Source of the DNA: Brevibacterium ravenspurgense
Lineage (GTDB): Bacteria > Actinomycetota > Actinomycetes > Actinomycetales > Brevibacteriaceae
Assembly (NCBI RefSeq): GCF_001584615.1
Contig: NZ_LQQC01000010.1
Location: 1 to 64,000 of the forward strand
Reading direction: 5' to 3'
DNA: 64,000 bases
In this document: positions 26,137 through 34,664 of the stretch, piece by piece
Layout of the letters: each line of letters opens with the position of its first letter
Position numbering within the stretch: position 1 is the stretch's first letter
The notes under the pieces: model-generated
Database searches by the model: none
What the model was told of the DNA's origin: nothing
Seen by the model: only the letters and a program-made list of their open reading frames with translations
Position numbers and translations under genes: made by a program

Positions 26137-26939
26137 CACACCCCTTGGATGAAGCTGTCCGCTTCACCACCACCAGTTCTGACGATTCTCGGGCAGTGCT
26201 GCGCGCAGCAACCCACCCCGCGTACAACAACATGGTCGGCCCCTTCGGCGGGATCACGGCAGCACAGCTGCTGGCCGCAGTCCAACAGCACCCCGCAGCA
26301 CAGGGGAATCCTGCCGCCCAAACTCTCAACTACACATCACCTGTGGAGTACGGCGAGTTCGACATTCACCTGGAACTGGTGCAGACGAACAACTCGAACC
26401 AGCACTGGAACGTGCGGATTACGCAGGGGGAGAGCACACCGGTCACCGGCAGCGTGGTCTTCACATCCGAACGTGACACCTTTGCACATCAAGAAGCGCG
26501 TTTGCCGCAGGTGCCGGGCCCAGAAGAGTGCGAGTCGGCTCCGCCCGTGAATGATCTGCGCTGGCTGGACAACTACGAGTTCCGCTTTGCCCGCGGCGCC
26601 TATGAGCTGGGCCGCGAACACGACGACTCCGAATCCGTCTACTGGCTGCGCCACACACCCAGCCGCCACTGGGACGCGCCCTCTTTGGCCAGTGCAGCGG
26701 ATTCCTTCTTCCCGCGCATCTTTCGACGCACCGGCAAACCGCACCCGGCAGCCACGATCTCACTGACCACGTACTTCCTGGGCACGCCGGAAGAATACGC
26801 ATCCGCGGGTGAATACGTGCTCTGCCAGGGCCGCGCACAGCGCTTCGGCGGAGGAACAGCAGATCAGAGCGCCCGCCTGTTCAGCTCCGAAGGACACTTG
26901 CTGGTCTCAACTCACCAGCTGACGTACTTCCGCGGCTGA
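26133..26939 (+). CDS. acyl-CoA thioesterase family protein
   Basis: A 268-residue double-hotdog protein of the TesB-like acyl-CoA thioesterase type: YNNMVGPFGGITAAQLLAAV opens the first hotdog, LNYTSPVEYGEFDIHLEL is the core strand pair, and the second hotdog ends VLCQGRAQRFGGGTADQSARLFSSEGHLLVSTHQLTYFRG. It would hydrolyse acyl-CoA to free acid and CoA. ATG overlaps the GNAT stop. With the ligase upstream it gives an activation/hydrolysis pair. Confidence 0.8.
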   Translation: MTHPLDEAVRFTTTSSDDSRAVLRAATHPAYNNMVGPFGGITAAQLLAAVQQHPAAQGNPAAQTLNYTSPVEYGEFDIHLELVQTNNSNQHWNVRITQGESTPVTGSVVFTSERDTFAHQEARLPQVPGPEECESAPPVNDLRWLDNYEFRFARGAYELGREHDDSESVYWLRHTPSRHWDAPSLASAADSFFPRIFRRTGKPHPAATISLTTYFLGTPEEYASAGEYVLCQGRAQRFGGGTADQSARLFSSEGHLLVSTHQLTYFRG

Positions 26940-26964
26940 GCGCTCCGGAAGTCCCCACCAAAAA

Positions 26965-27000
26965 GCACGAGGTGCCGCTCAGGTGAGCGGCACCTCGTGC
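26965..27000. terminator. bidirectional terminator
   Basis: A 16-bp perfect stem (26965-26980 with 26985-27000, GCACGAGGTGCCGCTC) and 4-nt loop between two convergent genes. A-rich on the left and TTCTTC on the right, so it can serve both strands. Confidence 0.85.
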
Positions 27001-27038
27001 TTCTTCTGGCTGGGGTCAGGGGAGAGCCGGCTTGCGTA

Positions 27039-28193
27039 TCAGGCGTTCTTCGCCGGGAAGCGGCGCAGGCCCTCCACAAGAGCGTCACGGTCGCCGGCAA
27101 AGCAGACGCGCACCCAGCCTTCGCCGAAGCTGCCAAACGCGGTGCCCGGAGCGACCGCCACGCGGTGCTCCCGCAGGAAGTTCTGCGCCCATGCGCCGAC
27201 ATCGCCGGCGGAGTCGTGGCTGACGTTGACGAAAAGGTAGAAACCGCCGGCGGGGTTGACGTATTCGAGACCGAGCTCATCAAGCACTTCGAGAGCGGCA
27301 CGCCGGTTCTCGGTGTAGTGGTCACGCGCAGCTTCGAGGTCGTCCTGCGGGCCTGCCACCGCGGCAATCGCAGCGTACTGCGACGGAGTGTTGACACAGC
27401 TTGCATTGGCTTCCTGGACCGCGGCAAAGCGCACGTCGAGGCCCTTGGGCAGCACCAGGTAGCCCAGGCGGGCGCCCGTGAGCGCGTAGCTCTTCGACAG
27501 CGAGTACACCGACATCACCCGGCCGTCGGTGTCGAAGACAGCCGGCGAGGTGAAGGGCACCTGCGCGTCTTCGAACAGAATGTGCTCGTAGACCTCATCG
27601 CTGATGACCCACAGGTCGTGGCGCTTGGCGAAGTCCATGATCTGCTCGATGAGTGCAGGCGGGATGACAGTGCCCAGAGGGTTGGACGGGCTGTTGATGA
27701 GAATCGCCTTCGTCTTCTCGGTCACGAGACCCTCGAGCACGTCAAGGCGCGGCAGGAATCCGTCTTCGGGGTTCAGGTGGTAGGCAACCGGTGTGGCGCT
27801 CATGAGCATGGGAGTCATGAAGAACGTGGCGTATCCGGGGTCTGGGACGAGGATTTCGTCACCCGGGTCGAGCGCCATGCTCATGGCCACGTTGAGCGCC
27901 TGCGAACCGCCGGCAGCGACGTTGATCTGATCGGGATCGACCGTGTAGCCGTTGTAGGTGCGCAGCTTCTGGGCAAGAGTTTCACGCAGTTCGTCAATGC
28001 CCTGGTTGGCGGTGTAGCTCAGGTCGTCGCGCAGCCAGGCGTCAGCGCCGGCCTTCTTCACGTGCTCCGATACAGGCAGGCTGGGTTCGCCGACAGACAG
28101 GTCGATGACATTGTCCATTTTTGCGGCGAGTTCGAAGACCGCGCGAATACCGGAATCGGGAACATTGGCAGCGCGCTGGCTCAGCTTCGGCAT
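27039..28193 (-). CDS. pyridoxal-phosphate aminotransferase, class I/II
   Basis: A 384-residue fold-type I aminotransferase. AAGGSQALNVAMSMALDPGDEILVPDPGY, the NSPSNPLGTV segment, SDEVYEHI and the PLP lysine in SLSKSYALTGARLGY are all visible, with GWVRVCFAG carrying the carboxylate-binding Arg. This is the aspartate/alanine/aromatic transaminase group; the exact amino acid is not clear. The ATG has GAGGAG upstream. It is the only reverse-strand gene between 21 and 40 kb. Confidence 0.88.
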   Translation of the reverse strand: MPKLSQRAANVPDSGIRAVFELAAKMDNVIDLSVGEPSLPVSEHVKKAGADAWLRDDLSYTANQGIDELRETLAQKLRTYNGYTVDPDQINVAAGGSQALNVAMSMALDPGDEILVPDPGYATFFMTPMLMSATPVAYHLNPEDGFLPRLDVLEGLVTEKTKAILINSPSNPLGTVIPPALIEQIMDFAKRHDLWVISDEVYEHILFEDAQVPFTSPAVFDTDGRVMSVYSLSKSYALTGARLGYLVLPKGLDVRFAAVQEANASCVNTPSQYAAIAAVAGPQDDLEAARDHYTENRRAALEVLDELGLEYVNPAGGFYLFVNVSHDSAGDVGAWAQNFLREHRVAVAPGTAFGSFGEGWVRVCFAGDRDALVEGLRRFPAKNA

Positions 28194-28312
28194 GGGGACT
28201 CCTCGGGGGCACTATGAAATAACTGTCAGGGATGTGCACACAGTCAATCACGCGGTTTCAGTCTTGAAAAGAGCAGCGTATAGCAATGTGCACATATGTC
28301 GATGGCTTTCTA

Positions 28313-28341
28313 TGACAGGCATGCGCGCTGCGGCCTAGCCT
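28313..28341 (+). promoter_or_regulatory. candidate promoter of the anchored-repeat transporter operon
   Basis: TGACAG (28313-28318) and TAGCCT (28336-28341) with a 17-bp spacer, giving a leader of about 43 nt. The leader holds two direct copies of TTGACAGT (28360-28367 and 28372-28379). No match to a Zur or DtxR-type operator was recognised. Confidence 0.45.
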
Positions 28342-28390
28342 GTGCGGAGCCAAAGCCCGTTGACAGTCTCATTGACAGTGAGGAAACACC

Positions 28391-30646
28391 GTGGTTCGTC
28401 CGCACCCCATGACCGCCGCACTCGCGGCCGCTGCAATCAGCGCTTCAGCTTTTATGCCGACCGTCCCAGTCAACGCTGCCGAAGGAGCTGCCGCAAAGGC
28501 AGTGTGCCCTCCGGCCGCGCAGAACAAAGCCGACCATGAACGGCTGGCGCTTGAAAAAGAGCACACGGACGCGGTTTCCATGTGCCTTGACGGTCAGAAG
28601 AACATGCGCCTGTTCACGAAGGCCGACCTCGCTTCCGGGAACGGGCAGCGCCTCGCGCCGGAAGACGTCGCGTTCCACGTGACCGACGCCCTCAAAACCC
28701 AGGTGCCCGCCGAAGGCTTCGAATTCACCGGTGCGGCCGGCAAGGACGCCTGGATGATTCCCGAAACTCAGAACCACGACGGGATCTGGGCTGGCTGGAA
28801 CACCGAAGAAATCCGTGAGGGCATGGTCGACGGAGACCACGTCACGATGCGCCTGAACCAGAAGAAGTCCTCCCTGCCGGAAGGTGCGCAGGTCGAGATC
28901 TTCCAGGCCGGTCTGTTCGGGACCAAGCGCATCCTGTCCTCATCAGATCCCAAGCACGCCAGCTTCGACCAGTCGCTGGGAGCACACGTTCACGCCAACT
29001 GGACCTTCACCAAACCCGGTGTCTACCGTCTGGTCTTCTCCGCCGAGGCCACCGTTGACGGAAAGAAAACCGCTGACGAAAAGGAATACGTCTTCGCAGT
29101 CGGCCAATCCGGCATTGACGAACTGAAGAAGCCCACCGACGATTCGGATGGCCAGCCGAACCCGGACAACCCCGACGGTACGCAGCCGCCCAGCGGTCCC
29201 GGGGGCGGCACCTCGGGCCCCGGAGAGGGCCAGGCGCCCAACCAGCCGAACCCGCCCACGGACTCCGGCACCCCTGAACTCGCACCGGACACCGTGAAGG
29301 TCACGAAGGACAAAGACTCCTACAAGCTTGGGGACCAGCCGAAGCTGACCGCGAAAGCGGGGGCGAAGACCGATGTTCAAATCCAGTGGCAGACCAAGCA
29401 GCGCGGTGACAGCTGGCGCAGCTACCAGGGTGCTGCTGGAAACACACTCGTCCTGCCGAAGCTGACGGACGACTACCGCGACATGCAGGTCCGCGCCCTG
29501 GCTGTGGCAAAAACCGGTGCGCAGACTGTCTCGGAGCCGGTGACAATTGACATCGAGGGCAAAGAGCAGAACAAGCAGGCCGGAAAGAAAGACGCGGAGT
29601 CAAACGGTGCTCCGTCCGCCGGCGGTACGGCAGCCGCCCCAGCGGCTCCAGGCGCACAGCCTGCAGCGCAGCCGGCCGGATCGGCACCCCAGCCGTGTGT
29701 GCCAGATGCGTCAGCCGGTGGTGGTGCCGGTGGTGACGCCGCCGGAAGCGCCGGTGCGTCCGGCGGATCCTCTGCGGGAGGCACAAACGGTGCTGGGGCG
29801 CAGGGCAGTACAGCACCAAAGGGGCAGCGCGTGCGCGCAGAAGCCGGGCACTTTGACTTCGGCGCGCGACTGATTGGCGGTCAGGCCTCCGCACAGGTCA
29901 AGGATGACCGCACCGCACCGCCGGTGTGGCGCAACCCTGACGACGTTGAATTCATCATCGGCCAGGCCGCAAAGAAGCCCGTTCCGGCCGGCTACGAGTT
30001 CCTCGGTGCCGCCGGATCGCAGGTCTACATGATTTCGCAGCAGCAGGAAGACCGTGTTCCGTGGCTGGGCTGGAACACCCAGGACCCAGAGATCATGAAC
30101 CGCGCATCGAAAGTCACGATGACTCTGACCAATGTCAGCGGTCCCGGCCAGATGCACGTCTTTCTCGGCGGCAGCGGACTCGGCGGCGGCAGCGCCACCC
30201 GTGTGTTCAGCAAGGCCGGCGACTCCTACCAGGTGCCGGTGGGAACACACCAGCACGGCTTCTGGGCATTCACAAAACCCGGTAACTACACCGCCACCAT
30301 CCGGTTCACCGTGGCTCTGAAGTCCGGCGGCACCACGACGGCCGACGGCACCCTGCACTTCAACGTCGGAGGCGGCGCACAGGCCGGCGGCAGCATCAAA
30401 GCCGACCAGCAGTCAGCTGAGGGTCAGCAGCCGGCTGGGGAGCAGCCGACAGACGGCGCCACACCTCAGACGGGGGAGCAGATCGCTGACGATTCCGCAT
30501 CGCCAGCCCGGGAGCCAACGGGTGATCCGTGCGCGCTGCCCCGAACCGGCGTGAACGGCAGCGGCGCGACCGGCGCTGTCGGTCTTGGCCTACTGACCGT
30601 CGGTGCGGCCGCCGTCTGGATCCAGCGTCGTCGCACCTCCAAGTGA
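28391..30646 (+). CDS. LPXTG surface protein with two actinobacterial anchored-repeat (choice-of-anchor M) domains
   Basis: 751 residues. Signal peptide at 1-29 (cleavage near VNAAEG). Anchored-repeat domain 1 covers about 70-245 and ends in AHVHANWTFTKPGVYRL. A Pro/Gly-rich spacer and an Ig-like segment (about 300-395) follow, then a low-complexity Ala/Gly/Pro linker. Domain 2 (about 480-660) contains VPWLGWNTQDPE and THQHGFWAFTKPGNY. The sortase motif LPRTG is at 716-720, then a hydrophobic helix and the basic tail QRRRTSK. The domain is the one TIGRFAMs describes as the actinobacterial surface-anchored protein domain. First gene of a seven-gene operon; probably wall-linked and delivering ligand to the transporter. 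No sortase is in the window. Confidence 0.88.
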   Translation: MVRPHPMTAALAAAAISASAFMPTVPVNAAEGAAAKAVCPPAAQNKADHERLALEKEHTDAVSMCLDGQKNMRLFTKADLASGNGQRLAPEDVAFHVTDALKTQVPAEGFEFTGAAGKDAWMIPETQNHDGIWAGWNTEEIREGMVDGDHVTMRLNQKKSSLPEGAQVEIFQAGLFGTKRILSSSDPKHASFDQSLGAHVHANWTFTKPGVYRLVFSAEATVDGKKTADEKEYVFAVGQSGIDELKKPTDDSDGQPNPDNPDGTQPPSGPGGGTSGPGEGQAPNQPNPPTDSGTPELAPDTVKVTKDKDSYKLGDQPKLTAKAGAKTDVQIQWQTKQRGDSWRSYQGAAGNTLVLPKLTDDYRDMQVRALAVAKTGAQTVSEPVTIDIEGKEQNKQAGKKDAESNGAPSAGGTAAAPAAPGAQPAAQPAGSAPQPCVPDASAGGGAGGDAAGSAGASGGSSAGGTNGAGAQGSTAPKGQRVRAEAGHFDFGARLIGGQASAQVKDDRTAPPVWRNPDDVEFIIGQAAKKPVPAGYEFLGAAGSQVYMISQQQEDRVPWLGWNTQDPEIMNRASKVTMTLTNVSGPGQMHVFLGGSGLGGGSATRVFSKAGDSYQVPVGTHQHGFWAFTKPGNYTATIRFTVALKSGGTTTADGTLHFNVGGGAQAGGSIKADQQSAEGQQPAGEQPTDGATPQTGEQIADDSASPAREPTGDPCALPRTGVNGSGATGAVGLGLLTVGAAAVWIQRRRTSK

Positions 30647-32178
30647 AGGTCCGCCGACTGCTGAGGGTCGCGGCAGCAAGCGCCGCGGCCCTCGCCCTGA
30701 CCGGCTGTGCAACGGGTCTGCCCAGCAGCGCAGAACAGCTGCGCGTGGTCGCCACAACCGGCATCATCGCCGACCTGGCCTCCCACGTCGCAGGTGATGC
30801 CGCCCAAGTCCAGCCGCTCGTGCCCAAAGGAGCCGACCCGCACAGCTACGAGCCGACCCTGCGGGACGTACGCAGCATCGTCTACGCCGACGTCGCCCTG
30901 ACGAACTACCAGATGCTCGAAGAGCACCGGCTCATCACGACGGTCGATGCGAACCTGCCGAAAACTGCAATCAACGCGGCGGTGGCCGAAAGCGCTGTGA
31001 AACACGGGGCCAACGTCATCCCGCTGGTTGAAGACGTCCACCTGGACACCGTGTGGTTGGGGCTGCGAGTGCACGGCACCGCGGATTCTCGAGGTGCCGA
31101 CCGCAGTTCCGAGGTGCGTCTGAGGATGACGGGGGCTTCCGTGCCGGAAGGAGCTTCAGCGCACACGTTCCTCACGCGTTCGCTGGGCCAGACGGACGTG
31201 CTGTTCGACACGACTGACGGCTTCGGCCAGGAAGATCTGGTGAGTCTGCCGCCGGCGGCCCACACCCACGTGTCCTGGGCCTTCAGCAAACCTGGGGTCT
31301 ACCGGCTGCGGTTCTCCGCCGGTTTGGCCGCGCGCGCAGAAGACAGCCGCGAAGAGCGGCTGGCCAGCGGCGAATTTGCAGTCGTCGTCGGCAAAGACCC
31401 CGCGACGATCCCGGAAATGAAAGACCGCAGGGTTGTCGATGGGGGTCACGCCGACATCACGGTCGATGCCGATGCCGGCAGATTCGCCCTGGCCGTGGAC
31501 AAAAAGGGCGGGGGACTGGAGTACCTGGACCCGGCGGAAACCGTCGTATCCGTGACCAACAGCGCGTGGAGGGACATCCCGCGCGGAGCATCGTTCCTCG
31601 GCCCTGCAGGCACACCCACCTACCTGCTGCCGCAGGCTGTGCTCGGCAAACACGTCCACGGGGAAATCGACCCGCACATGTGGCTGTCAGCAGACAACGC
31701 AATCGCCTACGTCAAGGTCATCCGCGATGTCTTCAGCCGTGCCGATCCCGCCAATGCTGAAACCTACAGGGCGAATGCCGCGGAGTACATCGATCAGCTC
31801 GACCAGCTGGATGACGAGGTGCGTCGCGACATCGACGCAATACCCAAACACAGGCGGCACATTGTCACAGCGCACGACGCGTACCGGTACTTTGCGGATG
31901 CCTACGGGCTCTCAATCGCCGGCTTCGCAAGTCCTCATCCGGGAGCAGAGCCGTCTGCCGCAGACCGGCGCAGACTCGGCGACACCATCCGGAACCTCGA
32001 CATCCCTGCCGTGTTCCTGGAGCCGATGGGCCGCTCACCTGCGCTGACAGATGCGGCCGCCTCGGAAGGCGCCGAAATCTGCACGCTCTACTCCGACACC
32101 TTTGACAACCACGTATCCAGCTACATCGAACTCATGCGCACCAACGCCCGCACTCTGAAAGGCTGCCTCGCACCATGA
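30643..32178 (+). CDS. anchored-repeat ABC transporter metal-binding lipoprotein with inserted surface domain
   Basis: 511 residues. Lipobox LTGC places the lipidated Cys at 22. Residues about 32-130 are the first lobe of a ZnuA/TroA-type (cluster A-I) substrate-binding protein, with metal-ligand candidate His67 in GADPHSYEP. Residues about 132-335 are an inserted anchored-repeat domain with AHTHVSWAFSKPGVYRL. The binding-protein fold then resumes with HVHGEIDPHMWLS (His345), VTAHDAYRYFADAYGL (His411) and LYSDT (Asp485), completing a three-His plus Asp metal site. GTG start overlaps the upstream stop. Likely ligand zinc or manganese. Confidence 0.9.
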   Translation: MKVRRLLRVAAASAAALALTGCATGLPSSAEQLRVVATTGIIADLASHVAGDAAQVQPLVPKGADPHSYEPTLRDVRSIVYADVALTNYQMLEEHRLITTVDANLPKTAINAAVAESAVKHGANVIPLVEDVHLDTVWLGLRVHGTADSRGADRSSEVRLRMTGASVPEGASAHTFLTRSLGQTDVLFDTTDGFGQEDLVSLPPAAHTHVSWAFSKPGVYRLRFSAGLAARAEDSREERLASGEFAVVVGKDPATIPEMKDRRVVDGGHADITVDADAGRFALAVDKKGGGLEYLDPAETVVSVTNSAWRDIPRGASFLGPAGTPTYLLPQAVLGKHVHGEIDPHMWLSADNAIAYVKVIRDVFSRADPANAETYRANAAEYIDQLDQLDDEVRRDIDAIPKHRRHIVTAHDAYRYFADAYGLSIAGFASPHPGAEPSAADRRRLGDTIRNLDIPAVFLEPMGRSPALTDAAASEGAEICTLYSDTFDNHVSSYIELMRTNARTLKGCLAP

Positions 32179-33101
32179 CAATCGCAAAGAGACTCTCAGG
32201 CATCCTCGCCGCCGCCATGACCGCAGCCATCGTCGCCAGCGGAACATCAGCGGCAGCGGCACCAGCCGACGGCGGCCAAGACGGACTGCAGCAGAAAGTC
32301 ACCAGTGACGAAGCATTCGGCAGCGAGCAGGTCATGCGCTCAGAAGGCCACATCGACCTGGGCCCGAAGATCGTCGAGGGCGGACTCGTTTTCGCCGCAC
32401 GCGATGACACCGAAAGCACACCCGTGTGGCGGCACCTGGACGACCTCGTCCTCCAAGTCGGCGATACCGCCAAGACACAGATCCCAGAAGGAGACCAGTA
32501 CGACTTCACCGGCGCCTCGACCGGGGAGGACGTGTGGATCATTCCCCAGGTCGAACAGCCCGGAGTGCCGTGGCTGGGCTGGAACACACAGGACCCTGCA
32601 TTCCTCGACGGCGCGGTTGACAACGTCACCCTGCGCTTCACCGGCGCACAGGGACCGGGGAAGGTGAGCCTGTTCCTGCAGAACGGCGATTTCGGCGAAC
32701 CCGATGTTCTGTGGACGGCAGACAAAGCTGCTGACGTCAATGTCGACCTCAACACCCACACGCACGCCAACTGGGTCTTCACGAAGCCCGGCATCTACCT
32801 GGTGACCGTCAGCCTGAGCTCCAAGCGCAGCGACGGCACCACGAGTGAAGACACGCAGACCATCCGGCTGGCCGTCGGCGATGACGCCGACCCCAAGGAA
32901 GCAGCACAGGCAGAAGCCACGCAGCCGGCATCAGGCGAACAGGACAGCGCACAGCAGGCAGACAGTGCCGCTGAGGGCGCCGACCCGGCGGTTCTCATCG
33001 CCATCGGCATCGGTGCTGTTGCAGTGCTCGCCGCTGTTTTCTTCACCGTCATCGCCGTCATCAACCGACGCCGCAGGGCCGCAGGTGACCGCCGTGAGTG
33101 A
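32175..33101 (+). CDS. membrane-anchored anchored-repeat protein, transporter associated
   Basis: 308 residues. Signal peptide at about 1-30 (AAAAPADGG), one anchored-repeat domain (about 50-240) with VPWLGWNTQDPAFLDG and THTHANWVFTKPGIYL, an acidic Ala/Glu/Gln linker, and a C-terminal transmembrane helix with basic tail (NRRRRAAGDRRE). It has no LPXTG motif, so it should remain in the membrane rather than be wall-linked. ATGA overlap with the binding protein. Confidence 0.85.
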   Translation: MTIAKRLSGILAAAMTAAIVASGTSAAAAPADGGQDGLQQKVTSDEAFGSEQVMRSEGHIDLGPKIVEGGLVFAARDDTESTPVWRHLDDLVLQVGDTAKTQIPEGDQYDFTGASTGEDVWIIPQVEQPGVPWLGWNTQDPAFLDGAVDNVTLRFTGAQGPGKVSLFLQNGDFGEPDVLWTADKAADVNVDLNTHTHANWVFTKPGIYLVTVSLSSKRSDGTTSEDTQTIRLAVGDDADPKEAAQAEATQPASGEQDSAQQADSAAEGADPAVLIAIGIGAVAVLAAVFFTVIAVINRRRRAAGDRRE

Positions 33102-33816
33102 ACCGCTGCTGACACTTGACGGGGTCACGGCTTCACTGGGTGGGCGGACAATCGTCCGCGGTGCCGACCTTGAGATCCGGGCCGGGGAGTTCACCGCGCT
33201 GCTGGGACCCAACGGTGCGGGCAAAACAACCCTGCTGCGCTCCATCCTCGGCACCATCCCGTCTACTGGAACCATCACGGTCAACGGCAAGCCCATCTCC
33301 AGGAAGAACCGCCCCGGCTACGTACCGCAGCACCAGTCCTTCGCGTGGGACTTTCCCGTCACGGTGGCCACAGCCGTCATGACGGGGCTGCCCAGGCGCC
33401 TGCTGCGGCCGGTCGAGCACTACCGAGCGGTCGACAAAGTGCTGGCTCACGTCCAGCTCGCCGACTTCGCCGACCGGCCCGTCGGTGCGCTCTCGGGTGG
33501 GCAGAAACAGCGTGTTCTCGTAGCGCGCGCACTCGTGGGAGGAGCCGATGTTCTCCTGCTTGACGAACCGTTCACCGGAGTCGACATGCCGACACAGGAG
33601 TTCCTCACCGAGGTCTTCACCGACCTCGCCGGCAACGGCACCGCCATCTTCATGTCCACCCACGACCTGCCGGCGGCCCTGCGCACCTGCTCCCACTGTG
33701 TGCTGTTCGACGGAACCGTGCGCGCACACGGCGCGACAGAGGACATCCGCAGCCGTGAACTGTGGGCTGACGTCTTCGGCATCGACGCGACATCCTCCCT
33801 TCTGGAGGCAGTGTGA
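33094..33816 (+). CDS. anchored-repeat-type ABC transporter ATP-binding subunit
   Basis: 240 residues. Walker A GPNGAGKTT, Q-loop YVPQHQSFAWDFPVTV, signature LSGGQKQRVLVARAL, Walker B VLLLDEPFTGVD and the H-loop His in STHDLPAA. This is close to metal ABC ATPases such as ZnuC/MntB. GTG at 33094 (or 33085, three residues longer) lies inside the end of the previous gene. Confidence 0.92.
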   Translation: MSEPLLTLDGVTASLGGRTIVRGADLEIRAGEFTALLGPNGAGKTTLLRSILGTIPSTGTITVNGKPISRKNRPGYVPQHQSFAWDFPVTVATAVMTGLPRRLLRPVEHYRAVDKVLAHVQLADFADRPVGALSGGQKQRVLVARALVGGADVLLLDEPFTGVDMPTQEFLTEVFTDLAGNGTAIFMSTHDLPAALRTCSHCVLFDGTVRAHGATEDIRSRELWADVFGIDATSSLLEAV

Positions 33817-34664
33817 CGCCCCTGGACTTCTTCACCGACCTGTTCAACCCGCAACTGGCATTCCTGCCCCGTGCGCTCGCCATGGCCATCCTGGCCGCAG
33901 CACTGTGCGGAATCGTCGGCACCTACGTTGTGCTGCGCGGGATGAGCTTCATTGGCGACGCCGTTTCGCACGCCGTCTTCCCAGGCCTTGCGACCGCCTT
34001 CGTCATCGGAGCCGACCTTGCACTGGGCGGCAGCATTGCGGGGCTTGTGACCTCGCTGGCCGTCGCCGTGGTGTCGCAGCTGCGCAGACTGCGGGAAGAC
34101 TCCGTCATCGGTGTGTTCCTCGTGGCGGCCTTCGGCCTGGGCATCGTCATCATCTCCCGGGCGCCCGGATACGCGGGATCACTCACCGACTTCCTGTTCG
34201 GCTCCCTGACGGGAGTCCCGGTGCGCGACCTCGTGATCGTCGCGGCTGTTGGAGCTTTTATCGCGGTGCTGTTGGCGGTTTTCCACCAGCAGCTCGTCGC
34301 CGTCAGCCTTGACCGAGAGTTCGCCGCCGTGCAGGGCATTCGCGTGTTCTGGATCGACATGCTGCTCTACGTGTGCGTGACTCTGGCCGTCGTCTTCTCC
34401 ATTCAGACGGTGGGCAACATCCTGGTGCTCGGTCTGCTCATTACGCCAGCCGCTGCCGCTCGGATGCTGACAGAGCGTCTGTCCGTCATGTTCGTACTCG
34501 CGCCGACCATCGGTGCGGTGTCAGCGTTCATCGGCCTGTGGCTGTCCTGGACTCTTGACACCCCGGTCGGCGGCACAATCGTTCTTGTGCTCACCGCAGT
34601 CTTCTGTGTGGCATGGCTGGCGGCTCCGCGCCACGGACTCATCTTCCGGTTGAGGTCCGCATGA
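33813..34664 (+). CDS. anchored-repeat-type ABC transporter permease
   Basis: 283 residues with about eight hydrophobic helices, of the ABC-3 metal permease family (ZnuB/MntC). Signature segments are GTYVVLRGMSFIGDAVSHAVFPG and the VGNILVLGLLITPAAAARML region. GTG start overlaps the ATPase stop (GTGA). With the ATPase and lipoprotein it forms a complete importer. Confidence 0.92.
   Translation: MTPLDFFTDLFNPQLAFLPRALAMAILAAALCGIVGTYVVLRGMSFIGDAVSHAVFPGLATAFVIGADLALGGSIAGLVTSLAVAVVSQLRRLREDSVIGVFLVAAFGLGIVIISRAPGYAGSLTDFLFGSLTGVPVRDLVIVAAVGAFIAVLLAVFHQQLVAVSLDREFAAVQGIRVFWIDMLLYVCVTLAVVFSIQTVGNILVLGLLITPAAAARMLTERLSVMFVLAPTIGAVSAFIGLWLSWTLDTPVGGTIVLVLTAVFCVAWLAAPRHGLIFRLRSA

Noticed and set aside
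26997..28217. 406-codon forward open frame
   Set aside because: Antisense to the aminotransferase gene, with no family features and codon use of a mirror frame.
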